36,474 bases of DNA from Saprospiraceae bacterium (GCA_013140975.1 JABFRV010000055.1:1-36474); one strand, 5' to 3'; shown: positions 25,565-33,792, counted from the stretch's first letter. The notes: a model not told the origin generated them from the sequence alone. Numbers and translations are program-made.

Positions 25565-25671
25565 TTAGGATAGGTAGCCACCAGGAACACCAATAGTCCA
25601 ATGGTAAACACCAATACCAACCAAAATCGCGCATCCCTGTAAAAAACCGCTGGGGTTTGGTTTGCTTTCAT
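25561..25671 (-). CDS. 36-aa single-span membrane peptide, unidentified
   Basis: An ATG at 25671-25669 opens a 36-codon frame ending in TAA at 25563-25561. The product begins MKANQTPAVFYRDARFW and continues as one transmembrane stretch (about residues 17-33, LVLVFTIGLLVFLV region) ending TYPN. An AGAGAG ribosome-site-like run lies just upstream. Of its 111 bases 49 are G or C (44 percent), well above the flanking intergenic DNA, and the aromatic and charged residues ahead of the span look like a genuine topology signal. No family was recognised. It could be a small subunit of a membrane complex or a regulatory peptide. Its end overlaps that of nadC. Confidence 0.6.
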   Translation of the reverse strand: MKANQTPAVFYRDARFWLVLVFTIGLLVFLVATYPN

Positions 25672-26367
25672 ACGCTCTCTGAAATTTGATTGTACTTAAT
25701 AATGGTTTATAAAAAAATAATGAATTCGATTTCAGCCAACAGCATTCTGTCAGCGCAGTTTATTATTATCAATCGAAAAGGTGGTTTTGAACAGAGGGAA
25801 TCAAGAAAAGATACTCTCTACCTACTCCAAAAACGATGCCATATAGATTTGCTGTAATATGTCCATGTTTTAAGGGCTTTTGGGGGATATGCCTGATTTT
25901 TTTCTAATATGAATCTCAATTTTTACTTGAAAAACTGCACTTATATCCAAAATTACCCAAATGCTTTAGATAACATATTTTCTTCTTCTTAAATATAAGT
26001 AGTAGTTCAACAAAGTGTCATTTCTTATATTACAAAATAAAATATTTATCAACTTCATAATCCACTGAAGTCATTTTAACGAATAAAAACTATAGATAAT
26101 AAACTACTCTACATTTTATAATATGTTAGTTCGCATATTTCTGCATTTCAAATGAATCATTATAGCATTAATAATCTCTTCTATTCCTTAATATTTTTTA
26201 AGTCTTCATTGAGAGGTAAGAAAGAATAACATGAATAATGTATATAAATTCTATTGTTGTTATTCTAACAATTTTAATAAATAACGAAAAACACTCCAAT
26301 AAGTATAATGATTTTAGATCCATAAATATTAAGCATATCTTAGCATTAGAGCATCGGAACATTCTGC

Positions 26368-26400
26368 GAAGTAGTCCCGACGCTAGTCGGGATGAGCTTC
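26368..26400. repeat. Hairpin element TCCCGAC-GCTA-GTCGGGA
   Basis: TCCCGAC (26375-26381) and GTCGGGA (26386-26392) form a perfect 7-bp GC-rich stem with a GCTA loop. After a short internal bulge, GAAG (26368-26371) pairs with CTTC (26397-26400). It stands out from its AT-rich surroundings and looks like a dispersed repeat unit. It ends 17 bp before the dnaE -7 element. Confidence 0.65.
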
Positions 26401-26417
26401 AGAGCCTTAAAAAGTAT

Positions 26418-26425
26418 TATCTTTG
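26418..26425 (+). promoter_or_regulatory. Promoter -7 element TATCTTTG for dnaE
   Basis: TATCTTTG is an exact TAnnTTTG match 19 bp upstream of the ATG at 26445. It places the transcript start near 26431 and therefore supports the internal ATG at 26445 as the dnaE start. No clear -33 element is seen; that position falls within the hairpin's right flank. Confidence 0.6.
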
Positions 26426-26444
26426 CACTATAACCAATACTTTC

Positions 26445-29400
26445 ATGCCTGAGTTTTGCCATCTACATTGCCATACGCAATATTCCCTATTGGACGGCGC
26501 CACCGAGATTCCGCTATTAATGCAGAAAGCTAAAAAAAATGGCATGAAAGCAGTTGCAATGACTGATCATGGAAATATGTTTGGCGCTTTTTCATTCGTT
26601 AAAGAAGCTAAAAAAAATGGTGTCAAACCCATCCTTGGCTGTGAGTTTTATTTGGTAAAAGATCGTCGCAAGCAAAGCTTTCAGAAATCATTAGGTGAGT
26701 CGGATAATCGGTTTCATCAGTTGTTATTGGCCAAAAATCAAATAGGCTATAAAAATTTATCCAAGCTTTGTTCATTGGGATACATTGAAGGACTTTATGG
26801 TAAATTTCCAAGAATTGATAAGGAACTTTTAGAACTTCACCATGAGGGTTTAATTGCTACGAGTTGTTGTATTGGAGCGGAAATTCCGCAAGCCTTTTTA
26901 AAAGGCAAAGATCAGGAAGCGGAAGAATTATTAAAGTGGTGGCTTAATATTTTTGGGGAAGATTTTTATATTGAAATTCAAAGACAGACAGGAAATGAAG
27001 ATCTCGATCAATCCGGAGTAAGTCTTGAAATGATCAATCAGAAATTAATTGCATTAGCTAAAAAATACAAGGTTAAAGTTATTGCAACGAATGATGTTCA
27101 TTATCTCGAACAAGAAGATGCAACACCACATGATATTTTATTGTGTGTTAATACCGCTTCTAACGAAGATGAAAAGGATAGATTTCGTTTTCCAAGCAAT
27201 GATTATTTTTTTAAAACTCAGGAAGAAATGCAAGCAATGTTTGTTGATCTTCCTCAAGTCCTTGATCACACTGTTGAAATTGCTGATAAATGTTTCACTC
27301 CCAATTTGGAAAGAGATATTCTACTACCAAGTTTTCCGATTCCGGATGGATTTAAGAATGAAACAGAATATTTAAGGCATCTTGTATTTGAAGGAGCCAA
27401 AATTCGCTACAAAACCATTGATGCTGAACTTGAGCATCGATTGAATTTTGAACTGGAGGTCATTGAAAAAATGAAATTCCAGGGATATTTTCTTATCGTA
27501 CAGGATTTCATAAAGGAAGCAAGAAGGCGTGGTGTAAGTGTTGGACCCGGAAGAGGTTCTGCTGCTGGTTCTGCAGTTGCTTATTGTCTAACAATTACAG
27601 ATATTGATCCGATTCGATATAATTTGCTATTTGAAAGATTTTTGAACCCAGAGCGTATTTCAATGCCCGATATTGATATTGACTTTGATGATCGCGGCAG
27701 AGAAAAAGTAATGGATTACGTTGTTCAAAAATATGGACATAATCAGGTAGCACAAATTGTAACTTTTGGAACAATGGCGGCGAAGTCATCAATTAGAGAT
27801 GTTGCCAGAGTAAAAAGGTTAGAACTTTCTGCCGCCGATCGCCTCGCTAAACTGGTTCCCACAAGACCCGGATTTTATTTAAAAGATTTATTAGATCATT
27901 CAAAAGAAATTTCTTCAGACCTTAATTCTGATGAAAAAGTAAAAGTTCAGGAACTTCGAAAAATTGCCAAAGGAAATAATCTTGAAGCTGAAGTTCTTAA
28001 TACCGCATTCAAACTTGAAGGTTCTATCCGCAGTACAGGGGTTCACGCAGCAGGAGTTATCATAGCACCTGAAGAAATAATGAATTTTATTCCCGTGTGT
28101 ACTGCCAAGGATACCAATCTTTGGGTAACACAGGTTGAAGGCTCTGTTATCGAATCTACAGGTCTGTTAAAAATGGACTTTTTAGGCCTGACAACTTTAA
28201 CAATTATAGATGAGACGATTAAACACATTCGCAAAAAAGAAGGGGAAAATTTTCAGGTTGATTTAAATAGCATTCCACTTGATGATCCTGAAACACTAAA
28301 ATTATTTGAGAACGGAAATACAACGGGTTTATTTCAGTTTGAATCTGAAGGAATGCGGGGTCATTTAAAAAATTTAAAACCATCAGGTATTGAAGATATA
28401 ATAGCAATGAACGCGCTATTCCGCCCGGGTCCGATGGATTACATAGATGAATTTATTGCACGAAAGCATGGAAGATTACCAGTTACCTATCTTCATGAAT
28501 GGCTTGAAAAAATATTAAAGCCAACTTATGGAATCATGGTTTATCAGGAGCAGATTATGCAGGCTGCACAGATTATGGCAGATTATTCTCTCGGTGAAGC
28601 AGACATCCTGAGAAGAATCATGGGTAAGAAGAAAAAAGATGAAATGGCAGAGCAGAAAAAAATATTTGTTGCGAGAGCCATTTCGAAAGGTGTTCCGGAA
28701 GAAAAAGCGCAAGAAATTTTTGATGTGATGGCAAAATTTGCTTCATATGGTTTTAATCGATCACACGCTGCTGCTTATTCCGTTCTTGCTTTTCAAACAG
28801 GTTGGTTAAAAACGCATTATCCGGCGGAATTTATGGCTGCTGTTTTAACTGCCAATAAGAACAGCATTGAAAGTCTAAGACACTATCTCAATGAATGTAC
28901 CTACATGAAGGTAAAAGTATTAGGACCTGACATTAATGAAAGTGAATTGGACTTTACTGTTAATGAAAAAGGTGAAATCCGTTTTGGATTATCAGCTCTT
29001 AAAGGAATTGGGGAAGGGCCCGTTGAAGAAATTCTGGAAGAAAGAAAAAATGGTCGATTTCAGAATTTTACTGACATGATAAAAAGATTGGGTTCTAAAT
29101 CATTCAATAAAAAAGTAATAGAAAGTTGCGTCTACGGAGGTGCCTTTGATAGTTTCGCAGATTTTCACCGGGCACAATATTTTGCTCCGGTTGAAAAATA
29201 TGACACTTACATAGAATATATGTTAAGATGGGGACAGCAATATCAGAACTCAATTGCCAATAGTTCAAATTCTTTATTTGGAGATTTTGTAACGCAAGAC
29301 ATTCAGCCACTTCTCCCGCCCAAAGTTCTGGAATGGGATTCTCTAAAAAAATTAAATCATGAACTGAATATAGCAGGTATCTATCTCAGTGCGCATCCAT

Positions 29401-29990
29401 TAGATGATTATAAAAGAGAAATAAAATTTTGCGCGAGTATGTCCATTGATCAATTGGAAATAAACAAAGATAAAATTTCCGGAACTAAAATCAGACTCTG
29501 TGGTATGGTGTCGGAAGTTCAACATCGAACCAATCAAAAAGGTGAAGGCTTTGGAATTGTTACACTTCAGGATTACCAGGGCAGCATCGTGTTTCGCTTA
29601 TTTCGGGAAGATTATAGAAATTTTAGAAACCTGCTAGAAGCCGGGACTTCTGTATTTGTTGAAGGAATCTATTCCAAAAATAACTGGCGACAGAATGACG
29701 ACGAATGGGAATTTAGGGTAAATCACATTGGACTTCTATCTTCAGCATTGGAATATATTAGTAAGAAATTTACCATTTATATAAATTTGAAAAATATAGA
29801 TAAAAATACTATCCAATCTTTCGATCAGACTTGCAAAAAATATAAAGGTCTTTTATTGCCTAAAGTTATTGTTCATGACCTTGAACATGATCTCAAATTA
29901 GAATTCCTTGCGGTAAAGAAAAAAGTAGCAATATCTAATGAATTACTTAAGGAACTCGAAGACCTAGGTTTCCATTATAAATTAAATTAA
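26445..29990 (+). CDS. dnaE: DNA polymerase III alpha subunit
   Basis: This is the replicative polymerase catalytic subunit. From the ATG at 26445 it is 1181 aa, the usual length for DnaE1. The PHP domain (about 1-270) begins with CHLHCHTQYSLLDG and keeps MTDHGNMFG, GCEFYLV and ATNDVHYL, so its metal-binding residues look mostly intact. The palm carries PDIDIDFDD with catalytic D409 and D411 (equivalent to E. coli D401 and D403). GPGRGSAAGS, MKMDFLGL-type and FRPGPMDYI motifs follow, then the HhH region and a C-terminal OB fold (KIRLCGMVSEVQ) near 1015-1110. The upstream in-frame ATG-less extension is rejected because a promoter element lies within it. The gene is monocistronic; a small secreted-protein gene starts 53 bp later. 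Confidence 0.97.
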   Translation: MPEFCHLHCHTQYSLLDGATEIPLLMQKAKKNGMKAVAMTDHGNMFGAFSFVKEAKKNGVKPILGCEFYLVKDRRKQSFQKSLGESDNRFHQLLLAKNQIGYKNLSKLCSLGYIEGLYGKFPRIDKELLELHHEGLIATSCCIGAEIPQAFLKGKDQEAEELLKWWLNIFGEDFYIEIQRQTGNEDLDQSGVSLEMINQKLIALAKKYKVKVIATNDVHYLEQEDATPHDILLCVNTASNEDEKDRFRFPSNDYFFKTQEEMQAMFVDLPQVLDHTVEIADKCFTPNLERDILLPSFPIPDGFKNETEYLRHLVFEGAKIRYKTIDAELEHRLNFELEVIEKMKFQGYFLIVQDFIKEARRRGVSVGPGRGSAAGSAVAYCLTITDIDPIRYNLLFERFLNPERISMPDIDIDFDDRGREKVMDYVVQKYGHNQVAQIVTFGTMAAKSSIRDVARVKRLELSAADRLAKLVPTRPGFYLKDLLDHSKEISSDLNSDEKVKVQELRKIAKGNNLEAEVLNTAFKLEGSIRSTGVHAAGVIIAPEEIMNFIPVCTAKDTNLWVTQVEGSVIESTGLLKMDFLGLTTLTIIDETIKHIRKKEGENFQVDLNSIPLDDPETLKLFENGNTTGLFQFESEGMRGHLKNLKPSGIEDIIAMNALFRPGPMDYIDEFIARKHGRLPVTYLHEWLEKILKPTYGIMVYQEQIMQAAQIMADYSLGEADILRRIMGKKKKDEMAEQKKIFVARAISKGVPEEKAQEIFDVMAKFASYGFNRSHAAAYSVLAFQTGWLKTHYPAEFMAAVLTANKNSIESLRHYLNECTYMKVKVLGPDINESELDFTVNEKGEIRFGLSALKGIGEGPVEEILEERKNGRFQNFTDMIKRLGSKSFNKKVIESCVYGGAFDSFADFHRAQYFAPVEKYDTYIEYMLRWGQQYQNSIANSSNSLFGDFVTQDIQPLLPPKVLEWDSLKKLNHELNIAGIYLSAHPLDDYKREIKFCASMSIDQLEINKDKISGTKIRLCGMVSEVQHRTNQKGEGFGIVTLQDYQGSIVFRLFREDYRNFRNLLEAGTSVFVEGIYSKNNWRQNDDEWEFRVNHIGLLSSALEYISKKFTIYINLKNIDKNTIQSFDQTCKKYKGLLLPKVIVHDLEHDLKLEFLAVKKKVAISNELLKELEDLGFHYKLN

Positions 29991-30043
29991 AATCTTACAT
30001 TTTAACGATTATTTAAATCATTATTTAAAATAAGAACCATTTC

Positions 30044-30427
30044 ATGAATAAAAATAAATATTCTCTTTGCATTACTATCTTTATTTTAGCTGTGATTCAA
30101 TTGTCAGCACAAAAAGCTGTTGAAGATCTTGATATAAAAAAATTTCCTGAATATATAGTAATTTCCACACGATCCAATAATGATTTATTTGGCTATATCG
30201 ATATTGATATAGAGACCAAAAAATCAAAATATGAAGCTGAATTAATTGAGCTTAATGAGGTTCTTTCTTCAAAGAACAATATGCGCATTAGAAATAACAC
30301 GGATCTTCTTAATGCAATGTATAATTTTGGATATGAGTTTATTGATTCTTTTGTGAATCGCTCAAATAATAATCCAACAAGTACAGATTTTTATAATAAT
30401 CTGGTTTTTAAGAAATATTCCAAATAA
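30044..30427 (+). CDS. Small secreted protein of unknown function
   Basis: This 127-aa protein has a signal peptide ending SAQ (about residue 23), followed by a mostly polar, mixed helix/strand sequence with an acidic centre (DIDIETKKSKYEAELIELNEVL) and an Asn-rich C-terminal part. No domain or catalytic motif was recognised, and no sorting tail or cysteine pair is present. It lies 53 bp after dnaE on the same strand; the ATG is preceded by an AT-rich stretch with no TAnnTTTG match. Signal peptide and codon pattern make it a credible gene. Confidence 0.65.
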   Translation: MNKNKYSLCITIFILAVIQLSAQKAVEDLDIKKFPEYIVISTRSNNDLFGYIDIDIETKKSKYEAELIELNEVLSSKNNMRIRNNTDLLNAMYNFGYEFIDSFVNRSNNNPTSTDFYNNLVFKKYSK

Positions 30428-30776
30428 ACCCATTTCAATAAATAAATTTTACTTTGTTTCGCTTTTGAATAAAGTATAATTCCATTTGAAACATTCGTAT
30501 TTTTATACTTTTCCAAAACTGAAGTGTATTCATTCTTTCATTCAATTTTTACTTCATTATTAATTTCTGCTCACAGATGACAGATAGAATGCATCGCTGA
30601 AGGAAAAGGCAGGAATTGGAAATACGAGATGAAAAAATTGAAAATTGAAAATTGAAAATTGAAAATTGAAAATTGAAAATTGAAAATTGAAAATTGAAAA
30701 TTGAAAATTGAAAATTGAAAAACTAACAATTATAAATTCATATCAATTATTCATTTTCATATAATTTCAAGATAAT
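30428..30776. other. Convergent intergenic region with repeat array
   Basis: This 349-bp gap lies between the ends of the small secreted protein gene and the nitroreductase gene. The left 200 bp are AT-rich with nothing recognisable; the right part holds the AAAATTG array. No terminator hairpin or RNA gene was seen. Confidence 0.6.
30634..30717. repeat. Tandem array, 12 copies of AAAATTG
   Basis: Twelve perfect head-to-tail copies of a 7-bp unit cover 84 bp, followed by a partial unit. A perfect array of this length is prone to slippage, so copy number may vary between cells or assemblies. It is 60 bp from the end of the nitroreductase gene. The same heptamer on the other strand occurs at 11834-11854. 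Confidence 0.95.
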
Positions 30777-31349
30777 TCATAATAATATTTCCTCAAGACT
30801 CTTTCTAACTCCTTCGCCTTGATAGTCTTTTTTCATCCAACCCATATAGAATAATCCCATGCATTCAATGCCCTCGTGAAATCCAAAATATTCCGGTAAT
30901 TTCTTTATTGCAGATGGACTACTCCAATAAGATCCAATACCCAAGCTTGTACAGCTTAACCATATGTTTTGTACAGCACAAGCAACAGCTGCAGTTTCTT
31001 CCCATGCCGGGATAACTGTTTCAGGACTTCGTTCAATACACAGACCTATTACAATTGCAGATTGTATTGCCTTTTCTCCCGCCTTTTTCATCTTCATTTC
31101 AGAAAACTCTGATGAAAGAGTCGTTTCTTTATAATATTGACCCAAAAATTCTGACAGTCTCCCCAACTCATCTTCTTTAAAAATCTTAAATCTCCAAGGC
31201 TGAGTCTTCTTATGGGTTGGTGCCCATCGACCGTTTTCCAGAATTGAGTAAATTAATTGATCTTCTATTTGGCCTTTTTCAAAGAATTGGGGGTAAATTG
31301 CCCTTCTTTCTCGAATAATGAGACTTAATATTTCAAAATTTTTATTCAT
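30777..31349 (-). CDS. Nitroreductase family protein (YdjA-like)
   Basis: This FMN-dependent oxidoreductase of 190 aa has RERRAIYPQFF near the N-terminus (about 13-23), APTHKKTQPWRF (about 43-54) for FMN binding, VACAVQNIWLSCTSLGIGSYW (about 121-141) and a C-terminal GLFYMGW. The GIGSYW motif is typical of the YdjA subgroup. It probably forms a homodimer and reduces nitro or quinone compounds with NAD(P)H; the physiological substrate is unknown. Its ATG lies one base from the first of two DtxR-type dyads that fill the gap to the divergent regulator gene, so it may be repressed by the same metal-dependent regulator. Confidence 0.87.
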   Translation of the reverse strand: MNKNFEILSLIIRERRAIYPQFFEKGQIEDQLIYSILENGRWAPTHKKTQPWRFKIFKEDELGRLSEFLGQYYKETTLSSEFSEMKMKKAGEKAIQSAIVIGLCIERSPETVIPAWEETAAVACAVQNIWLSCTSLGIGSYWSSPSAIKKLPEYFGFHEGIECMGLFYMGWMKKDYQGEGVRKSLEEILL

Positions 31350-31350
31350 T

Positions 31351-31368
31351 ATTTAGATTATGTTAAAT
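31351..31368. promoter_or_regulatory. DtxR/MntR-type operator, distal box
   Basis: ATTTAGATTATGTTAAAT reads as ATTTAG-N6-TTAAAT, one mismatch from the perfect dyad at 31373-31390. It begins one base beyond the nitroreductase start codon and would cover that gene's 5' end. Its centre is 22 bp from that of the second box, about two helical turns. Confidence 0.6.
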
Positions 31369-31372
31369 TATT

Positions 31373-31390
31373 ATTTAGATTTGCCTAAAT
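31373..31390. promoter_or_regulatory. DtxR/MntR-type operator, proximal box, with embedded promoter element
   Basis: ATTTAGATTTGCCTAAAT is a dyad with perfect 6-bp arms (ATTTAG/CTAAAT). Its core TTAGATTTGCCTAA differs at two of 14 positions from the known DtxR/IdeR half-palindrome TTAGGTTAGCCTAA. It contains TAGATTTG (31376-31383), an exact TAnnTTTG, placing the transcript start of the metal operon near 31389. A repressor bound here would block the promoter directly. Confidence 0.7.
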
Positions 31391-31398
31391 TTTTATAA

Positions 31399-32064
31399 AT
31401 GCTGTCCGTAGCCGAAGAAAATTATCTCAAAGCTATATATAAAATATTGGAAAGATCAGGAGTTAAAGAGGCTTCTACAAAACTTATTGCTTCAGAATTA
31501 GGGACTTCATCGGCTTCGGTAACGGATATGATTAAAAAACTAAATGAAAAGCAACTTCTCAATTATGAAAAATACTATGGTGTAAGCTTCACCAAAGAAG
31601 GTTTGCGAGCCGCTCTGGACCTCATTCGAAAACATAGACTTTGGGAATATTTCTTACATACTCAGTTAAAATTTACCTGGGATAAAGTTCATGAAATTGC
31701 GGAACAATTAGAACATGTTAAATCCGCTGAACTGATAGATCGGCTTGACGAATTCTTGCAATTTCCAAAGTACGACCCTCACGGTGACCCAATACCAAAC
31801 AAAAACGGAAACTTTACATTCCGTAATCAGATTCTTTTGTCTCAACTTAAAGAAAAAAACACCGAAGTTGTTGTGTTGGGAGTGCGCTCACATGAAACTG
31901 ACTTCCTGCAATTTCTCGACACGATTTCCATTCAAATTGGGAAAAAGTTAAAAATCTTGAATTTTAATTCTTATGATAATTCTCATTCTTTGGAAAATGA
32001 AGATCATAAAACAATAACAATCAGTAATAAAATAAGCAATGAAATCCTGGTTAAAGAATTATAA
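31399..32064 (+). CDS. DtxR/MntR-family metal-dependent regulator
   Basis: This 221-aa iron/manganese-dependent repressor has a winged helix at 5-70 (recognition helix region TSSASVTDMIKKL, 36-48), a dimerisation domain at 71-140 with RKHRLWEYFL (H79), EQLEHV and the conserved DPHGDPIP (126-133), and a C-terminal SH3/FeoA-like domain (about 150-220). The position of DtxR Cys102 holds Glu102, followed by E105 and H106, as in Mn-sensing MntR. The first ligand position (DtxR Met10, MntR Asp8) is Asn8. Two dyad boxes precede the gene, so autoregulation is likely. It overlaps the binding-protein gene by 26 bp. Mn preference is inferred. Confidence 0.9.
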   Translation: MLSVAEENYLKAIYKILERSGVKEASTKLIASELGTSSASVTDMIKKLNEKQLLNYEKYYGVSFTKEGLRAALDLIRKHRLWEYFLHTQLKFTWDKVHEIAEQLEHVKSAELIDRLDEFLQFPKYDPHGDPIPNKNGNFTFRNQILLSQLKEKNTEVVVLGVRSHETDFLQFLDTISIQIGKKLKILNFNSYDNSHSLENEDHKTITISNKISNEILVKEL

Positions 32065-33046
32065 TTTCTACTTGATTCTCCCATTACTTTTCTGTATTTC
32101 AAATGGAATCTTGCACAGTCAAAAAATTAAAGTACTGTCAACCGCTTCAATGTGGCATGACATGTGCAAGGTTATCTCTGGAGATCTTGTGGATTGTGAT
32201 TTTATTGTTCCCATTGGATCAGATCCACATCTCTATGAACCAACACCTGCAGATTTAATTAAAGTCAATCAAGCAAATGCCATTCTTATCAATGGCCTCA
32301 CATTTGAAGGATGGTTAACCAAACTTATTGAAAACTCCGGCACCAAAGCCAAACAAATTTTTATTACGAAAGGTATCAAACCCATTGAGAGTTCTGTATA
32401 TCACAATGCAACTGATCCTCATGCATGGATGGATGTTGAGAATGCTATCATTTATGCTGAAAATATTTATCTCACTTTAACTGATCTTGATCCACGTCAC
32501 AAAGATGAGTATCACTTTAATTTTCAACTCTATAAAAAAGAATTACAAGATTTAAATCAACATATAATTAATACAGTCCTGACAATACCGGAAAGTAAAA
32601 GAGTTCTTATTACATCGCATGATGGTTTTCGCTATTTTGGAAATAAATATGGAATTCAATTAGAACCATTACAAGGCACTTCCACAGAAGCAGATGTTCA
32701 GTCTACAACCTTACTTAAGGTTAATCAAGTTATTAAGGAAAAACAAATACCTGCAATATTTGTAGAAAGTACAATTAATCCCAAACTTATTGAGCAAATT
32801 CAAAAGGAAAACAATATCATAATTGGAGGAAAATTGTACGCTGACAGTCTTGGAGATAGTACTACTCTTGCAAGTACATATATTGGAATGATGAGGCATG
32901 ACATAGATGTAATCGGATCTGCACTACGAAAATCTTACAATGATATTGCTCAACATTCTGCTGTAAAAAATACATCCATTTATTACTGGATTATTGGATT
33001 TTACCTGATAAGTTTCTTATTATTATATTACATTAACAGAAAATAA
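32039..33046 (+). CDS. TroA/ZnuA-type metal-binding protein with C-terminal membrane anchor
   Basis: This is the metal-capturing cluster A-I binding protein of a Mn/Zn/Fe ABC importer. Signal peptide or N-terminal anchor at 9-27. The metal ligands of TroA can be aligned: H64 (SDPHLYEP), H128 (TDPHAWMD), H194 (ITSHDGFRYF) and D269 (YADSLG). Three His plus Asp is the TroA set; PsaA-type Mn proteins have Glu in place of the third His. The His-rich loop of ZnuA is absent. Unusually, residues about 314-332 form a second hydrophobic span (YYWIIGFYLISFLLLYY) with a positive end, so the protein is probably tethered to the inner membrane. It begins inside the regulator gene and its stop shares one base with the ATG of the ATPase gene. 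Confidence 0.88.
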   Translation: MKSWLKNYNFYLILPLLFCISNGILHSQKIKVLSTASMWHDMCKVISGDLVDCDFIVPIGSDPHLYEPTPADLIKVNQANAILINGLTFEGWLTKLIENSGTKAKQIFITKGIKPIESSVYHNATDPHAWMDVENAIIYAENIYLTLTDLDPRHKDEYHFNFQLYKKELQDLNQHIINTVLTIPESKRVLITSHDGFRYFGNKYGIQLEPLQGTSTEADVQSTTLLKVNQVIKEKQIPAIFVESTINPKLIEQIQKENNIIIGGKLYADSLGDSTTLASTYIGMMRHDIDVIGSALRKSYNDIAQHSAVKNTSIYYWIIGFYLISFLLLYYINRK

Positions 33047-33792
33047 TGAATCCACAAGAAAATTATCCAATACGAATTGATGGGCTGTCTGTGGCTTATG
33101 ATCATAGAAGAGTATTGACAAATATTTATTTAAAAATTGAATCAGGATTTATTTACGGTTTAATCGGCCCAAATGGTGCCGGTAAATCAACACTCTTTAA
33201 ATGCATACTCCAACAAATTGTTCCTAATTCCGGAAACATACTTCTTTTCAACAGCGATAACAAAGAGACGCTTAAAAGAATTGCTTACGTCCCGCAAAAA
33301 GATGAGGTAGATTGGCAATTTCCGGCAATCGTTGAAGATATAGTTATGATGGGAAGATTCCCATCCAAAAAATGGTACCAATGGATGAATAAGCAAGATA
33401 AAGAACTTGTTCACTTCGCTCTTGAGCAAATGGATATAGTTCATTTACGTAACAAACAAATTGGTGAACTTTCAGGGGGTCAACAACAACGTGTTTTTCT
33501 TGCTCGAGCTCTTTGTCAACAAGCAGACATTTTATTAATGGATGAACCTTTTGTAGGAGTTGACGCCAAAACTGAAGAAAGGATTATTAATATACTTAAA
33601 AACCTTGCTTCTCAGAATAAAACAATTCTTGTTGTTCATCACGATCTTGATTCTGTACTTAACTATTTTGATCGAGTCATTATGATTAATCAAAGACTCA
33701 TAGCTCACGGAGATACTTCAGTTGTATTTACGAAAGAAAATATTTCGAAAACGTACGCAAGTCAATCAGTTTTGCTTCAGAAAAATTATTAA
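33046..33792 (+). CDS. Metal ABC transporter ATP-binding protein (TroB/MntB/ZnuC-like)
   Basis: This 248-aa ATPase has a complete nucleotide-binding domain: Walker A GPNGAGKST (41-49), Q-loop Q84 in YVPQ, the family-typical FP.IVEDIVMMGR stretch (92-104), signature LSGGQ (142-146), Walker B LLMDEP with D166 and E167, and the H-loop His199 in VVHHD. It is closest in pattern to Mn/Zn/Fe importer ATPases. The ATG overlaps the stop of the binding-protein gene (TAATG). No permease gene follows: the convergent metK gene ends 38 bp downstream. The membrane partner must be encoded elsewhere, or the system is incomplete. Confidence 0.92.
   Translation: MNPQENYPIRIDGLSVAYDHRRVLTNIYLKIESGFIYGLIGPNGAGKSTLFKCILQQIVPNSGNILLFNSDNKETLKRIAYVPQKDEVDWQFPAIVEDIVMMGRFPSKKWYQWMNKQDKELVHFALEQMDIVHLRNKQIGELSGGQQQRVFLARALCQQADILLMDEPFVGVDAKTEERIINILKNLASQNKTILVVHHDLDSVLNYFDRVIMINQRLIAHGDTSVVFTKENISKTYASQSVLLQKNY

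Larger units (their letters stand above)
25672..26444. other. Long intergenic region upstream of dnaE
   Basis: This 773-bp AT-rich gap separates the 36-aa ORF from dnaE. Both strands were read for tRNA, rRNA, known riboswitch-like folds and coding frames. The only structure found is near its right end: the hairpin at 26368-26400 and the TATCTTTG promoter element at 26418-26425. The upper part (25740-25880) has slightly higher G+C and could hold an RNA, but no convincing fold or terminator was seen. An in-frame upstream extension of dnaE from 26238 is judged non-coding. Confidence 0.6.

Noticed and set aside
25740-25880. Possible structured RNA in the gap upstream of dnaE
   Set aside because: Slightly higher G+C was noticed, but no convincing stem set, promoter or terminator could be identified by eye.
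26238-26444. In-frame 69-codon N-terminal extension of dnaE
   Set aside because: It contains a promoter element and a hairpin, has no similarity to DnaE, and the standard PHP-domain start follows the ATG at 26445.
30634-30717. CRISPR array
   Set aside because: The units are 7 bp with no spacers, and no cas genes are present.
30560-30733. Minus-strand open frame through the AAAATTG array (repeated heptapeptide)
   Set aside because: A heptamer without stops on one strand is open in every frame by construction; there is no ATG and no ribosome site.
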